Counted from the first letter of the stretch, positions 7,987 to 16,658 are shown. The stretch: DNA of 64,000 bases from Lysinibacillus odysseyi 34hs-1 = NBRC 100172 (GCF_001591965.1 NZ_BCVX01000004.1:1-64000); one strand, 5' to 3'. Translations and numbers: made by a program. Notes: generated from the letters alone by a model not told the origin.

Positions 7987-9555
7987 ATGAAAAGAAAAAT
8001 ACTCATTGCTTTTGCTTTAGTTGTGATTGTGTGTGGGGTGCTTGCTTTTGCCATTTCCATGTCCCCGACAAAAAAGCTGAATGGAGCAACGGTAACCGAG
8101 ACTCAAAAGCCGGTTATTCTAGTCACGGTTGATTCCTTAATGACTGAACCATTAAAAAAGGCTATAAAGGAAGGAAAAGCACCTGCTTTCTCCTTTTTGA
8201 TAAAGAATGGGCAGTTCTATCCTGAATTTATAAGCTCTTATCCGACAATGTCTGTGACAATCGATAGCACGTTATTAACAGGGGCATATACAAATCGTCA
8301 TAAAGTTCCGGGCTTGATTTGGTTTAAGGAAGATGAGAATCGGATGGTCAGTTATGGAAGCGGAATAAGGGAAATGTGGGCTAACGGGATAAAGAATGTA
8401 GCAGCTGATAGTGTGATTCGCCTGAACGAACAGCATTTAAGTAAGGATGTGCAGACGATCCATGAAGAACTAGCAAAAGTCAAATTGCAATCTGCCTCTA
8501 TTAATGGTCTCTTATACCGTGGAAGTGTCCGGCAAGAATTGCATGTACCGAAGCTGCTCTCCTTCACCAGGCTGCTTCCAAAGAAAATAGAAGTGAACGG
8601 ACCGATGCTTTTATCGCTTGGTGCATTATCTCAATATAATCCACAAAACGACTGGAATAAGTTTAGCTGGAAGCGTATGGGTGTCAATAATGACTTCACA
8701 GTAAACGAGTTGAAATATGTAATGGAAAAGCAGAAGCTCCCGTCTTTTACTCTTGTTTATTTTCCTGATGCCGATGCTTCTATCCATAGAAATGGCCCTG
8801 AAGATACGAAAGGTATAGAAAAGGCCGATCAAGCACTCCAAGAGCTATTCAATCAATTTGCTTCCTGGGAGGAGGCTGTGCAGAAGGTAACCTGGATTGT
8901 CCTTGGTGACAGTGGGCAATCATTGGTCAAGGAAAAAAAGGAGACAGCTTTAATTGATCTAAATGAGTTGTTAAAAGACTACACCTTCTGGGAGAACGGA
9001 AAAGAGAATGCGCAGCTGGCTGTAGCTGTTAATGAAAGAATGGCCTACATCTACCTGCATGATGAACAAATACCGTTTTCTGAGGTAGTAGACATTTTAA
9101 AAAAGGATGAGCGGATTGGTTTTGTTGCATGGAATGATCAACAAATAAACTATGTTACGGGTCCAATAGGGAAAGAAGAATTTACATTTTCACCAAATGG
9201 GCCGTTTACCGATGAGTACGGTCAATCATGGCAGCTGGATGGTGATTTGTCTATTTTGGATGTAAAGAAGGACCAGCAGGGAATCATACGTTACCATACG
9301 TATCCTGATGCGCTTGCAAGGCTGCATGGAGCGCTTCATTCACAAGAAGGAAAGGTAATCATTGTAGATGCAAAGCCTTCTTACGAGTTTATCGAAAAGC
9401 ATAGTCACGATCATGCTGGCGGCGGAGCACATGGATCTCTCCATCGTGTTGATTCTCTTGTACCGCTCATTATTACGGGGGAAACAGCTAAGCCGCCATC
9501 GAACCGGCTTGTAGATGTGAAGGGATGGGTTTTAGACTTGGTAGGTGGCTCGTAA
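7987..9555 (+). CDS. Membrane-anchored alkaline-phosphatase-superfamily phosphodiesterase
   Basis: A 522-residue protein of the type I phosphodiesterase/nucleotide pyrophosphatase family. Residues 1-24 form a signal anchor. Core motifs are in order: metal-binding Asp49 (VTVDSL), a probable nucleophile Ser89 in YPTMSVTIDSTLLTG (the NPP position is usually Thr), FPDADASIHRNGPE corresponding to the DxxGHxxGP motif, VLGDSGQ where most members have DHG, and GGGAHGSLH near the C terminus. The DHG-to-DSG change removes a usual zinc ligand, so substrate range or activity may differ. AGGTGA six bases before ATG 7987 fixes the start; an upstream in-frame ATG at 7930 has no such site. It probably hydrolyses phosphodiesters outside the membrane; the substrate is unknown. 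Confidence 0.75.
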   Translation: MKRKILIAFALVVIVCGVLAFAISMSPTKKLNGATVTETQKPVILVTVDSLMTEPLKKAIKEGKAPAFSFLIKNGQFYPEFISSYPTMSVTIDSTLLTGAYTNRHKVPGLIWFKEDENRMVSYGSGIREMWANGIKNVAADSVIRLNEQHLSKDVQTIHEELAKVKLQSASINGLLYRGSVRQELHVPKLLSFTRLLPKKIEVNGPMLLSLGALSQYNPQNDWNKFSWKRMGVNNDFTVNELKYVMEKQKLPSFTLVYFPDADASIHRNGPEDTKGIEKADQALQELFNQFASWEEAVQKVTWIVLGDSGQSLVKEKKETALIDLNELLKDYTFWENGKENAQLAVAVNERMAYIYLHDEQIPFSEVVDILKKDERIGFVAWNDQQINYVTGPIGKEEFTFSPNGPFTDEYGQSWQLDGDLSILDVKKDQQGIIRYHTYPDALARLHGALHSQEGKVIIVDAKPSYEFIEKHSHDHAGGGAHGSLHRVDSLVPLIITGETAKPPSNRLVDVKGWVLDLVGGS

Positions 9556-9685
9556 ATGTGGGGCTGCCTTTTTTGGCTAGATATGCATGTTTGGATAGAG
9601 AGTAATTACTTTTAGAACATCTTTTAACAGTTATGTAATCGGGTTGATTAGCGGGTTAGGAAATGTTTTTCACTCCTATTGAATG

Positions 9686-9721
9686 AAAGGGAATCCTTGT
9701 TTGAAGGGATTCCCTTTATTT
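9686..9721 (+). terminator. Rho-independent terminator after the phosphodiesterase gene
   Basis: AAAGGGAATCC pairs perfectly with GGATTCCCTTT around a 10-base loop, followed by ATTTG. The remaining 9722-9942 stretch shows no gene. Confidence 0.75.
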
Positions 9722-9942
9722 GTGCATAAAGTGAGGGGATAACGGGGAAGGGCTTTTAACAGGGAAGGCAATGGGCCGGGAATGTAATAAGTAATATTTA
9801 ACAATGAGAAAATTTTCCCTTGTCGAACGAAGGTGACTAGATGAAAAGCATTAATTTGCTTTTACTATATCGTTTGCTGCGCCATTCTCTGCTAAATTAT
9901 TAATAGGTAAATTTTAGATGGTGAGAGGGAAGTATCCGGAAA

Positions 9943-10044
9943 GTGCGCGATTTACAATGGACCCTTATAATTATTTCTTTGTTGGGTGGTTGCATGACGA
10001 AGGATAGGGAAGCGAAGCAACGAAAAAAGAGGTACAAACAATGA
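9943..10044 (+). pseudogene. Possible broken small lipoprotein gene
   Basis: A 33-codon frame from GTG 9943 encodes a hydrophobic segment ending in the lipobox-like LLGGC, then a charged tail, and stops. Just after an A-rich run (CGAAAAAAGAGG, about 10018-10032) another frame runs on as an open, charged stretch to a TAA at about 10124-10126. A single indel in the A-run would join them into a small lipoprotein of about 60 residues. The next gene (10198) also starts as a lipoprotein, so this may be a decayed relative or a disrupted immunity-type gene. The ribosome binding site is poor. Confidence 0.3.
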
Positions 10045-10197
10045 CTTTGTATAGAAAGGTCAAAGAAAATGCTACTCCTTCCACACGGAGGAGAACGGAT
10101 AAGCAGGAACTTTTCGAGGTGTAAAAGACCTGTGCTTCAACAATATAAAATATCATCGAAAATTTTAGGACTGATCAACAAAGAAGGAGGCATCATC

Positions 10198-10881
10198 TTG
10201 GCTAAACGTTATTTACCATTTCTTTTTGCAGCGACTTTATTAATAGGAGGGTGTGGGACAATGAAAACAAATGACAATTCAGATACTAACTCAAATAATC
10301 ATTCAGGAGAGGAGGAGATTCAAACGGCGGCATTGCAGGATGATTTTACAAAAGAATTCATTACTTCAAAGGAAGAGACAGAAAAGGGCTACTATACATT
10401 TAAATCGAACGTTGGCGGTTATACGATGCTTTACCCAGTGAATGCAGTGATGGATCAGACATATTATCAATATCGTGGTCAGGAATATGAAGCTATTTAT
10501 TTTGGCGAAGGACGAGAAGAAGAGAACTACGGTTATTCTGTAGTAGGGAATTTCGAAGATCGAAAAGTTACACAGTCCATTGATAGCAATCTAGATTTGC
10601 TGATAGGTTCGACGGATTTATTAACTCCTCAAGATTTTGAAAAATACACAGTAGAAGATAATGATGTCTACTTTGCAGAATATAGACAGGATATAAATAA
10701 TGACAAAAACGGATTTTACCTGCATTTTCTCGGCTATATAAAATCCCAGACTACCGATAAAGCAATAAGTCTAGAGTATAGTTCTACATGCATAAGCAAA
10801 ACGGAAGAATGCAATCTCGATCTAACCGAAGAAAGAGAGCGGGCAAAAAAAATCTTCCATTCTGTTCGTTTTAATCCTTAA
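10198..10881 (+). CDS. Lipoprotein, candidate immunity protein of the lipase cassette
   Basis: A 228-residue predicted lipoprotein. TTG 10198 is chosen because AAGGAGG lies seven bases upstream and the encoded start gives a short n-region, hydrophobic core and lipobox IGGC with Cys19. An upstream ATG frame from 10069 would add 43 polar residues and bury the signal peptide. The mature part has an acidic Asn/Ser-rich linker and then a mixed fold with YTFKSNVGGYTMLYP and a Cys pair near the end (TCISKTEEC). No family is recognised with confidence. It ends 18 bp before the lipase gene. In the S. aureus TslA system a lipoprotein (TilA) protects the producer from its lipase; the same role is inferred here from position and lipidation only. 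Confidence 0.7.
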   Translation: MAKRYLPFLFAATLLIGGCGTMKTNDNSDTNSNNHSGEEEIQTAALQDDFTKEFITSKEETEKGYYTFKSNVGGYTMLYPVNAVMDQTYYQYRGQEYEAIYFGEGREEENYGYSVVGNFEDRKVTQSIDSNLDLLIGSTDLLTPQDFEKYTVEDNDVYFAEYRQDINNDKNGFYLHFLGYIKSQTTDKAISLEYSSTCISKTEECNLDLTEERERAKKIFHSVRFNP

Positions 10882-10899
10882 TACAGGAGAGGTGATTTT

Positions 10900-12786
10900 A
10901 TGGAAGAAGTATTATTTTCAGATGAATTGCGGGGACGAATTGTAGACCTGGAGTATGGCAAACTGACAGAAGAAGAAATAAAGCGCATATATTTTGAGGA
11001 AACCGGAAAGGAATTGACGGCTGATATTGAGCTGTATCATGCAAGTGATTACGGCCAAAAATTAGACATAGGAAAAAACGGGTTTGATGGAACGATTATT
11101 CACTTTTTCGATGAAGATAAAGGTGTCAATCAAGTCTATTCGATTGCGCGCGGGAGCGAAATGAAAGAGGAAGAAAACTGGCGCCCAGAGGACTGGATGT
11201 ACAATACATTCGGTATTTTTGTAGGTCAGAATAATGGACAATACCGTGATGCCCAAAGGTTTGAGCAGGAGATTACCCAAATTATCAATAAACAAACTGA
11301 AAAAAGTGATATTGATTTAATGAAAATCGGGCTTGGCCACTCGCTGGGTGGTAATACGAAGCAAATGCAGCAGTTAATTAATCAAGAATTTGATAGAGTA
11401 TATACCATTAATGCCGCACAGCCGACCGTTTACCAATTAGCTTATACTGATCGTGAGTTTCGTAAGGAATTAGAGAAGAACTTCGGTTTAAATCCATGGA
11501 ATTTTAGCGATATCTATACAGTTGATCCAGAAGCCCTTGTACAATTTACTGAACAATACTATAAGGACGCGGGGAATGATATTTACCGTCTTGTAGCAGA
11601 GGAAGATATGATGTTGGCCGTAAGTCAAAATATCCGCGGATTCATAACGGTTGGGCATGGCGAGCCAATTGACACGATGGCGGACTTTGCGGGAATCGGG
11701 GATATTTTAGGTGAAATTCCTGATAAGGACATCCAGGCGATCCAGACGTATATGGCCAAATATGCTTCCAATTACAATAATGAAGGGTTTGACGGAGCCG
11801 TTGCGGCTATGACGGGTATTGATCTCAAGCTGATTGATAAAGTAATGGAGAATGATGGCTTTTGGGATCATGTTAAAGATGCACCGCAAATAATCAGTGA
11901 AGGGATTCCTATGCTTCAAAATATGAGTAAGAAAATCCCTGAGTTGCTGACGCATTTATCAGTTATTCATAAAAATTTAGATCCGATTTTAAGCGCTATG
12001 GTAAAGCACGGTTATGTCAATCAGGACCAAAAGGCGGCTATTCTAGATGCAGTAGATGGAATAGAGAAGGATTTACAGGACATTGTAGAGGCGATAAATA
12101 AAGCACTTGAACCTAATTTGACAACAATTGGTGATGTTATCGATATTATTAATGCCTATAAAACAATCAAAGAGAAATGGAACAGCATTACGAGTCACCT
12201 AGATACAATCCAAATGAGCTTGAGTGATCTAATGAAAGCTTTAGCTAACAGTGTTGAGGGGCATTCAATTTATAACCTTCTAGAAGCTCTAGCGGCAGAC
12301 AAAGGGAAGGCGTACAAAGGGAAAGACCTGTTTATGACTGTGACAAGCAAGGGGCAAAAGGTTAAGATCAATCTCTCTTCCGCCGTGCGTATTTATACAG
12401 CAGGAATGGCTATCTATGATGAAAAAGAGGAAGTCCTAGGGCGCCTGAAAACTGACTATGAAACAAGCTATCTGCAGGACTTTGAAAACAGAAAGGCAAA
12501 GTTGCTAGAAAAGATTACCGATATGGAAGTTAACTACTCCAAGTATCAGTACTTGCTTGGAAGTTTTACGTATGATGCCTATCAGAAATATGTTTTGACA
12601 GGAATTAATGTACATGAAGATATCCCGCCGCTTGCCGAGAATTTCAAAGCTGCCTTTGAACATATGTTTCATTATTACGAGCAGGAAATACAGCAGGGAC
12701 GAGAGGCGATGGCAAAGATTAAAAAGACAATTGAGGATTATTTCAAATTTGACGAAGAACTTGCTGGGAAGATAGAAGCGGGGTGA
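10900..12786 (+). CDS. Lipase-fold protein with C-terminal helical domain; candidate reverse type VII effector
   Basis: 628 residues, no signal peptide. The N-terminal half is an alpha/beta-hydrolase of the class-3-lipase kind. IARGSE (oxyanion-type RG), the nucleophile elbow GLGHSLGG with Ser148, YTVDPEA with candidate Asp209 and TVGHGEP with His253 would form Ser-Asp-His. From about 300 the sequence becomes long amphipathic helices; residues 490-628 are nearly all helical and coiled-coil-like. This is the reverse of LXG toxins, which carry the helical secretion domain first, and matches TslA-type lipases exported by type VII secretion with a C-terminal LXG-like domain. AGGAGAGG precedes ATG 10900. 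A lipoprotein lies upstream and a small helical protein six bases downstream. A cell-associated lipase is the alternative. Enzyme class is fairly sure; export route is inferred. Confidence 0.75.
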   Translation: MEEVLFSDELRGRIVDLEYGKLTEEEIKRIYFEETGKELTADIELYHASDYGQKLDIGKNGFDGTIIHFFDEDKGVNQVYSIARGSEMKEEENWRPEDWMYNTFGIFVGQNNGQYRDAQRFEQEITQIINKQTEKSDIDLMKIGLGHSLGGNTKQMQQLINQEFDRVYTINAAQPTVYQLAYTDREFRKELEKNFGLNPWNFSDIYTVDPEALVQFTEQYYKDAGNDIYRLVAEEDMMLAVSQNIRGFITVGHGEPIDTMADFAGIGDILGEIPDKDIQAIQTYMAKYASNYNNEGFDGAVAAMTGIDLKLIDKVMENDGFWDHVKDAPQIISEGIPMLQNMSKKIPELLTHLSVIHKNLDPILSAMVKHGYVNQDQKAAILDAVDGIEKDLQDIVEAINKALEPNLTTIGDVIDIINAYKTIKEKWNSITSHLDTIQMSLSDLMKALANSVEGHSIYNLLEALAADKGKAYKGKDLFMTVTSKGQKVKINLSSAVRIYTAGMAIYDEKEEVLGRLKTDYETSYLQDFENRKAKLLEKITDMEVNYSKYQYLLGSFTYDAYQKYVLTGINVHEDIPPLAENFKAAFEHMFHYYEQEIQQGREAMAKIKKTIEDYFKFDEELAGKIEAG

Positions 12787-12792
12787 TGAAGC

Positions 12793-13119
12793 GTGCCACA
12801 GCAAACAATGTTTCACCAGTTTTTTATAAATGAGGATTTAACATATAAAGCAAACTCCTTTATTACAAAAATCCAGGAGCTTCGCCAATTGGGCGGTGAA
12901 CTCCAAAGCACTATTCAACAGGAAACATCAGAACAAATGGGAGATATCATTGAAGCGATCAATGAGACCATTCAAACAAAGGAGAAAGTGAACGGGGCAT
13001 ATCATGATGCATATGAAATTGTCATGAAAAATATGGCGAGTCATTATTCCAATCATATTATGGAAATGAATAGCCAAAAGTTGACGCTGTATTACGACAT
13101 AATAGAAAATAAAAAATAA
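12793..13119 (+). CDS. Small helical protein, candidate TlaA-like targeting partner
   Basis: 108 residues from GTG 12793, six bases after the lipase stop, so translation is probably coupled. The sequence is almost entirely helix-forming: one helix over roughly 18-50, a short break, a second over 53-105, giving a helical hairpin. No WxG motif, signal peptide or Cys is present. Type VII effectors with LXG or LXG-like domains are usually encoded beside one to three such hairpin proteins that bind the helical domain and permit export (TlaA1/TlaA2 for TslA). Only one is present here unless a second is encoded elsewhere. Function rests on size, fold prediction and position. Confidence 0.65.
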   Translation: MPQQTMFHQFFINEDLTYKANSFITKIQELRQLGGELQSTIQQETSEQMGDIIEAINETIQTKEKVNGAYHDAYEIVMKNMASHYSNHIMEMNSQKLTLYYDIIENKK

Positions 13120-13182
13120 ATGTGAGCCATCTCTTCGATTCTTATAAAAGAAGGAAAATGAACGAATGGATGCGTTGTGGAG

Positions 13183-13222
13183 CCGCTTTTTCTTATTTAA
13201 ATAGGAAAGGCGGTATTTTTTT
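13183..13222 (+). terminator. Terminator of the lipase cassette
   Basis: CCGCTTTTTC pairs with GGAAAGGCGG (two G-T pairs) around an AT-rich loop, followed by TATTTTTTT. It closes the three-gene transcript that begins at or before 10198. Confidence 0.75.
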
Positions 13223-13717
13223 GTTATAAAGGATTTCCTTCTTTCAGACTCCCTAAGATTCTTTTGCTCTTAAATAGGCAGTGTTGGCAGTAACAGTGAA
13301 AGCAAAAGAGAAATGCCGGGTAGGCACAGTTGAAAGCTGTCTTTTGATTTTGGCATTATGGTACAATCGGTACTATATGAAAAATTTTTCACATTTATAA
13401 AATTAAGGGATAACTCTCGTTCCTAATTGTTTAGAGGATCATTATATTAAGGAGCCATTATTCTTTAGTGATGATATCTTTCATTGCGGGCATGTTTTTT
13501 TAGAAGAGAGAAACAGGCCTTGGCCACCATCAAACAGGAAGACTAACATTTAATAGAGTTAGTCTGACAAAAAGAATGAGGGGAGCAAGCGGGCCGGAAT
13601 TCGTCAGCTGCCAAAAATAGTGATAAGTAAAGTCCCAATTTTACAATTGTCAGGTGTGAAATGATGGGAATTTACGGTAAGGATTATATGATGATAAATA
13701 GAGAAGGGGATGTTGAT
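13223..13717. other. Intergenic with several short hairpins, no gene seen
   Basis: Inverted pairs TCTTTTGCT (13260-13268)/AGCAAAAGA (13301-13309) and AATGCC (13312-13317)/GGCATT (13352-13357) are present. TACAAT at 13362-13367 resembles a -10 box but no -35 at proper spacing was found. The nagB leader must begin somewhere here. Confidence 0.35.
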
Positions 13718-14431
13718 ATGAAATGGATTGAAGCGGCAAGCTACGGGGAGATGAGTAAAATAGCTGCCGACCTTTTCATCGACCATATTCAAAAGGATAG
13801 CAAAAGTGTAATTGGATTGGCAACAGGGGGAACACCGGAAGGCTTTTATAAAGAGCTTGTAAAAAGCTATGAGGCGGGGGAGATTTCATTTTCGGAAACG
13901 ACAACCTTTAATTTAGATGAGTATGTTGGAATAACGGAAGAAAGTGAAGCAAGTTATCATCACTATATGAAGAAGCATTTGTTTCACTATATTGATATAA
14001 AGCCAGAGAATATCCATTTGCCAAACGGGAGTGCCCCGGATCTGGAAAAGGCAGCAAAGGAATACGAATCGAAGATCAAGGAAGCAGGCGGTATTGATGT
14101 GCAGCTGCTCGGTATCGGAATAAACGGCCATATCGGCTTTAACGAACCTGGCTCCTCATTTGAACAGGAAACGCATATTGTAGAATTGACTGCCTCTACA
14201 CGGGAGGCGAATAAGATATATTTTGAACGGTTGGAGGATGTGCCGACCCATGCCATTACGATCGGCATACAAACAATTATGCAGGCTAAAAAAATCGTTC
14301 TGCTAATTTCCGGTGCCTCTAAACAAGAAGCATATGACCGTCTTCGTACAGGGCAGGTGACAGAACAGTTTCCAGCAAGTGTGTTGCATCTGCATGGAGA
14401 CGTTACGGTTATTTATACAGGGGTATCATAA
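13718..14431 (+). CDS. nagB: Glucosamine-6-phosphate deaminase
   Basis: 237 residues, usual length for Bacillus NagB. It converts glucosamine-6-phosphate to fructose-6-phosphate and ammonia in amino-sugar catabolism, in the cytoplasm. Family motifs are in place: LATGGTPEG (phosphate binding, about residues 33-41), FNLDEYVGI with catalytic Asp67, GINGHIGFNEP with His138 and Glu143, and ASKQEAY near the C terminus. Position 136, Asp in the E. coli enzyme, is Asn here. ATG 13718 follows AGGGGA at seven bases; upstream in-frame ATGs lack such a site. nagA and a GntR-type nagR are not adjacent, which is unusual, so this copy stands alone. Confidence 0.95.
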   Translation: MKWIEAASYGEMSKIAADLFIDHIQKDSKSVIGLATGGTPEGFYKELVKSYEAGEISFSETTTFNLDEYVGITEESEASYHHYMKKHLFHYIDIKPENIHLPNGSAPDLEKAAKEYESKIKEAGGIDVQLLGIGINGHIGFNEPGSSFEQETHIVELTASTREANKIYFERLEDVPTHAITIGIQTIMQAKKIVLLISGASKQEAYDRLRTGQVTEQFPASVLHLHGDVTVIYTGVS

Positions 14432-14472
14432 ACGGAGCGGGGGAACAGCCCCCTGCTTCGTTTATTTTTTGT
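14431..14472 (+). terminator. Terminator after nagB, between convergent genes
   Basis: AACGGAGC-GGGGG pairs with CCCCCTGCTTCGTT, followed by TATTTTTT on the plus strand. It overlaps the nagB stop codon and the end of the convergent transporter gene. Confidence 0.8.
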
Positions 14473-15340
14473 TGGAGAGGACAACACCCGTGATAACTGC
14501 TAAACCGCCAACCAACTGGGCAGCAATCACTTCCTCCCCTAAGAAGAGAATGGCAAAGATAGCCGCAAAAAGAGGGATAAAGTTGAGATAGATGCCTGCT
14601 CTATTTGGACCTATTGCGACTACACCGCTGTTCCAGCTTAAAAAAGCCACAATCGAGGCGGCAATTCCTACATAAAAAACAGCGCCCAGTGTACCGATGG
14701 ACCAGTTGATAGCAGTGGGAGTTGTCATCAGCTCATACACAGTAAATGGAAGGAGCATTATGATGCCTAGCCCAATCGTAACAAGGAATGTGGAATAGCC
14801 CGGCAGACGACCTGCATACTGTTTGACGAGTAATGAATAGATGCTCCAGCAAAAGACAGCAACAAGAACAATCAAATCTCCTTTATTAAAAGAAAAGGCA
14901 AAGAGGCTTTTGATTGAGCCGCCCGAAATGATGAATAGTACCCCTATCAATGACACGATGGTTCCTGCCAGCTGAAATTTGGAGAGGCGTTCCTTTAAAA
15001 AGAGAAACGATAGTATGTATATAATAATCGGCGTTGAAGAATTCATCAGCGATGCATTAATGGACGTCGTGTAGTGAAGCCCGATGTACACAAGTGTGTT
15101 AAAGCAGGTAACCCCTGTTATGGCCATGGCGATAACAGCCGGCCAGTTGGCCTTAATCATTGGCCATTCCTGCTTCGTTCTCCGGTAAACGATCGGGAAG
15201 AAAACAGCAAAAGCTACACACCATCGCAGAAAGGAAAGGGTAAGTGGCGGGATATCTCCGGAAACAGCGCGGCCGATGACAAAGTTGCCGCCCCATAATA
15301 TAGTAGCTAGAACGAGTGGTAACTGCGGTGGGAAATTCAT
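14462..15340 (-). CDS. EamA/DMT-family transporter
   Basis: 292 residues with ten predicted transmembrane helices in two homologous EamA halves. The first half carries LWGGNFVIGRAV and LSFLRWCVAF, the second VFCWSIYSLLVKQY and EEVIAAQLVGGLAVITGVVL, which are classic drug/metabolite-transporter signatures. The substrate cannot be read from sequence; members export amino acids, nucleosides or other metabolites. AAGGAG lies seven bases before the ATG at 15340. It is a single gene convergent with nagB. Confidence 0.88.
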   Translation of the reverse strand: MNFPPQLPLVLATILWGGNFVIGRAVSGDIPPLTLSFLRWCVAFAVFFPIVYRRTKQEWPMIKANWPAVIAMAITGVTCFNTLVYIGLHYTTSINASLMNSSTPIIIYILSFLFLKERLSKFQLAGTIVSLIGVLFIISGGSIKSLFAFSFNKGDLIVLVAVFCWSIYSLLVKQYAGRLPGYSTFLVTIGLGIIMLLPFTVYELMTTPTAINWSIGTLGAVFYVGIAASIVAFLSWNSGVVAIGPNRAGIYLNFIPLFAAIFAILFLGEEVIAAQLVGGLAVITGVVLSNKK

Positions 15341-15525
15341 GGAAAAGCTCCTTTCTTTACGTTAGTATCCCTCGGCGTGACCTTTACTTTTTCTGCAAGA
15401 GAGCACCTGACGAAGGAAAATAAACGATTTTAAAAACTTACATATATTATAGGAATGGAATGGTTCAGATTGCAATGAGCTTCCTATGGTAAAATAACAT
15501 GGATGACAAAAAGGGGGAATGAAGG

Positions 15526-16437
15526 ATGAAAATACGCCCGCAAAGATTAAAACAAGGTGATACAGTAGGGCTGGTAGCGCTCAGCAGTCCGCTGAAAATG
15601 GAGCAGTTGGAGGCGAAGACAGCATTTATCGAGTCGCTCGGACTTCATTATAAGCTGGGACAAACAATCGGGTTGCCGGATGGAATGCTTGCTGGAACAG
15701 ATGAGGAACGCTTGGAAGATCTTCATGCCATGATAAAGGACCCAGAGATAAAAGGCATTTTCTGTGTAAGAGGCGGCTATGGTCTGGCGAGAATTGTCGA
15801 TCAAATCGATTATCAGCTGCTAGAAGAAAACCCGAAAGTTATTTGGGGCTTTTCAGACGTTACCTCCCTGCATTTAGCTGTTAATGAGTTTTCCAACCTT
15901 GTCACATTCCATGGGCCGATGCTGTCCAACGGAGAAGAAGCAATGGATGCATTGTCGGCTAAAATGTTCCAGCAGCTCTTTTCACCGTTGGAAATTCAGT
16001 ATAGTGAGATGATCAGCCCGCTGGAGACAATCTCTGGAGGAGTTGTACGCGGTGAGCTGACAGGCGGAAATTTAAACCGGATTGTGAGAACACTCGGGAC
16101 GAAATTCGAGTTTAATGCCCAGGGGAAAATCATTGTACTGGAAGATATTAAGGAAGAGCTGGAGCATATTGATGGGATGATGAACCAATTGCGGCAGGCT
16201 CGTAAGCTTGAGCAGGCGGCAGGTTTCGTGATTGGCAGCTTTACAGAGCTTGGTAAAGAAGAGACGTATGAAGAGGTGCTCGGTATTATGCGTGAATATT
16301 TAGCGCCATTAAATAAACCTGTACTGGCTGGCTTTCAGATTGGCCACTGCAAGCCGAATGTGGCCATTCCTTTAGGGGTAGAGGCCATTCTGGATGCAGA
16401 TGAAAAAGTACTGCGCATACTGCCGGGAGTAGAATAA
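15526..16437 (+). CDS. S66-family LD-carboxypeptidase (LdcA/MccF-like)
   Basis: 303 residues, standard length for peptidase family S66. Enzymes of this family remove the terminal D-alanine from murein tetrapeptides (LdcA) or cleave microcin C-type toxins (MccF). Visible motifs: CVRGGYGLARI, WGFSDVTSLHLA with the nucleophile Ser of GFSD, VTFHGPML, LEDIKEELEHID with the catalytic Glu, and GFQIGHCKPN with the catalytic His. There is no signal peptide, so it acts in the cytoplasm, consistent with peptidoglycan recycling. GGGGGAAT precedes ATG 15526. Telling murein recycling from antibiotic-peptide immunity needs the substrate loop, which was not judged. Confidence 0.88.
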   Translation: MKIRPQRLKQGDTVGLVALSSPLKMEQLEAKTAFIESLGLHYKLGQTIGLPDGMLAGTDEERLEDLHAMIKDPEIKGIFCVRGGYGLARIVDQIDYQLLEENPKVIWGFSDVTSLHLAVNEFSNLVTFHGPMLSNGEEAMDALSAKMFQQLFSPLEIQYSEMISPLETISGGVVRGELTGGNLNRIVRTLGTKFEFNAQGKIIVLEDIKEELEHIDGMMNQLRQARKLEQAAGFVIGSFTELGKEETYEEVLGIMREYLAPLNKPVLAGFQIGHCKPNVAIPLGVEAILDADEKVLRILPGVE

Positions 16438-16445
16438 AAAGAGAG

Positions 16446-16478
16446 GGGTGTGGCTGTTTAAGGCCACACCCTTCTTGC
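16446..16478 (+). terminator. Terminator after the S66 peptidase gene
   Basis: GGGTGTGGC pairs perfectly with GCCACACCC around an 8-base loop, followed by TTCTTGCT. The T-tract is weak but the stem is strong. Confidence 0.65.
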
Positions 16479-16630
16479 TACGGATGTCAAAATAAACGAA
16501 ATTACGAAAGGTCACTTTAGCAATAGTTGGTCATTTGTTAAAGGTAACCGGAGTAACAGGTTATTGGTCATCGGTTTGCATATGGCAACTAAGTTGAGGT
16601 ATGCAAAAATGCATGAGGACATCCGCAGCA
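16476..16630. repeat. 155-bp region bounded by a long inverted repeat
   Basis: The ends pair at 12 of 13 positions: TGCT-A-CGGATGTC (16476-16488) with GACATCCG-C-AGCA (16618-16630). Inside, TTGCATA pairs with TATGCAA and CAACT with AGTTG, giving a nested hairpin near 16577-16607. It lies between convergent genes. It could be a small repeat element or a structured 3' region of the minus-strand operon. Confidence 0.4.
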
Positions 16631-16658
16631 ACCCGGGTTGGACTCTCACCGCGCCGGG

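Noticed and set aside
13159-13230. Short frame with AAGGA upstream after the lipase cassette, considered as a second TlaA-like partner.
   Set aside because: Only about 23 codons, running through the terminator hairpin, with no helical-hairpin character.
13362-13367. TACAAT as a -10 box for nagB.
   Set aside because: No -35 element at 16-18 bp; nearest TTGATT is only 12 bp away.
14379-14591. 70-codon plus-strand frame over the nagB end.
   Set aside because: It overlaps nagB, the terminator and the transporter gene without a ribosome site.
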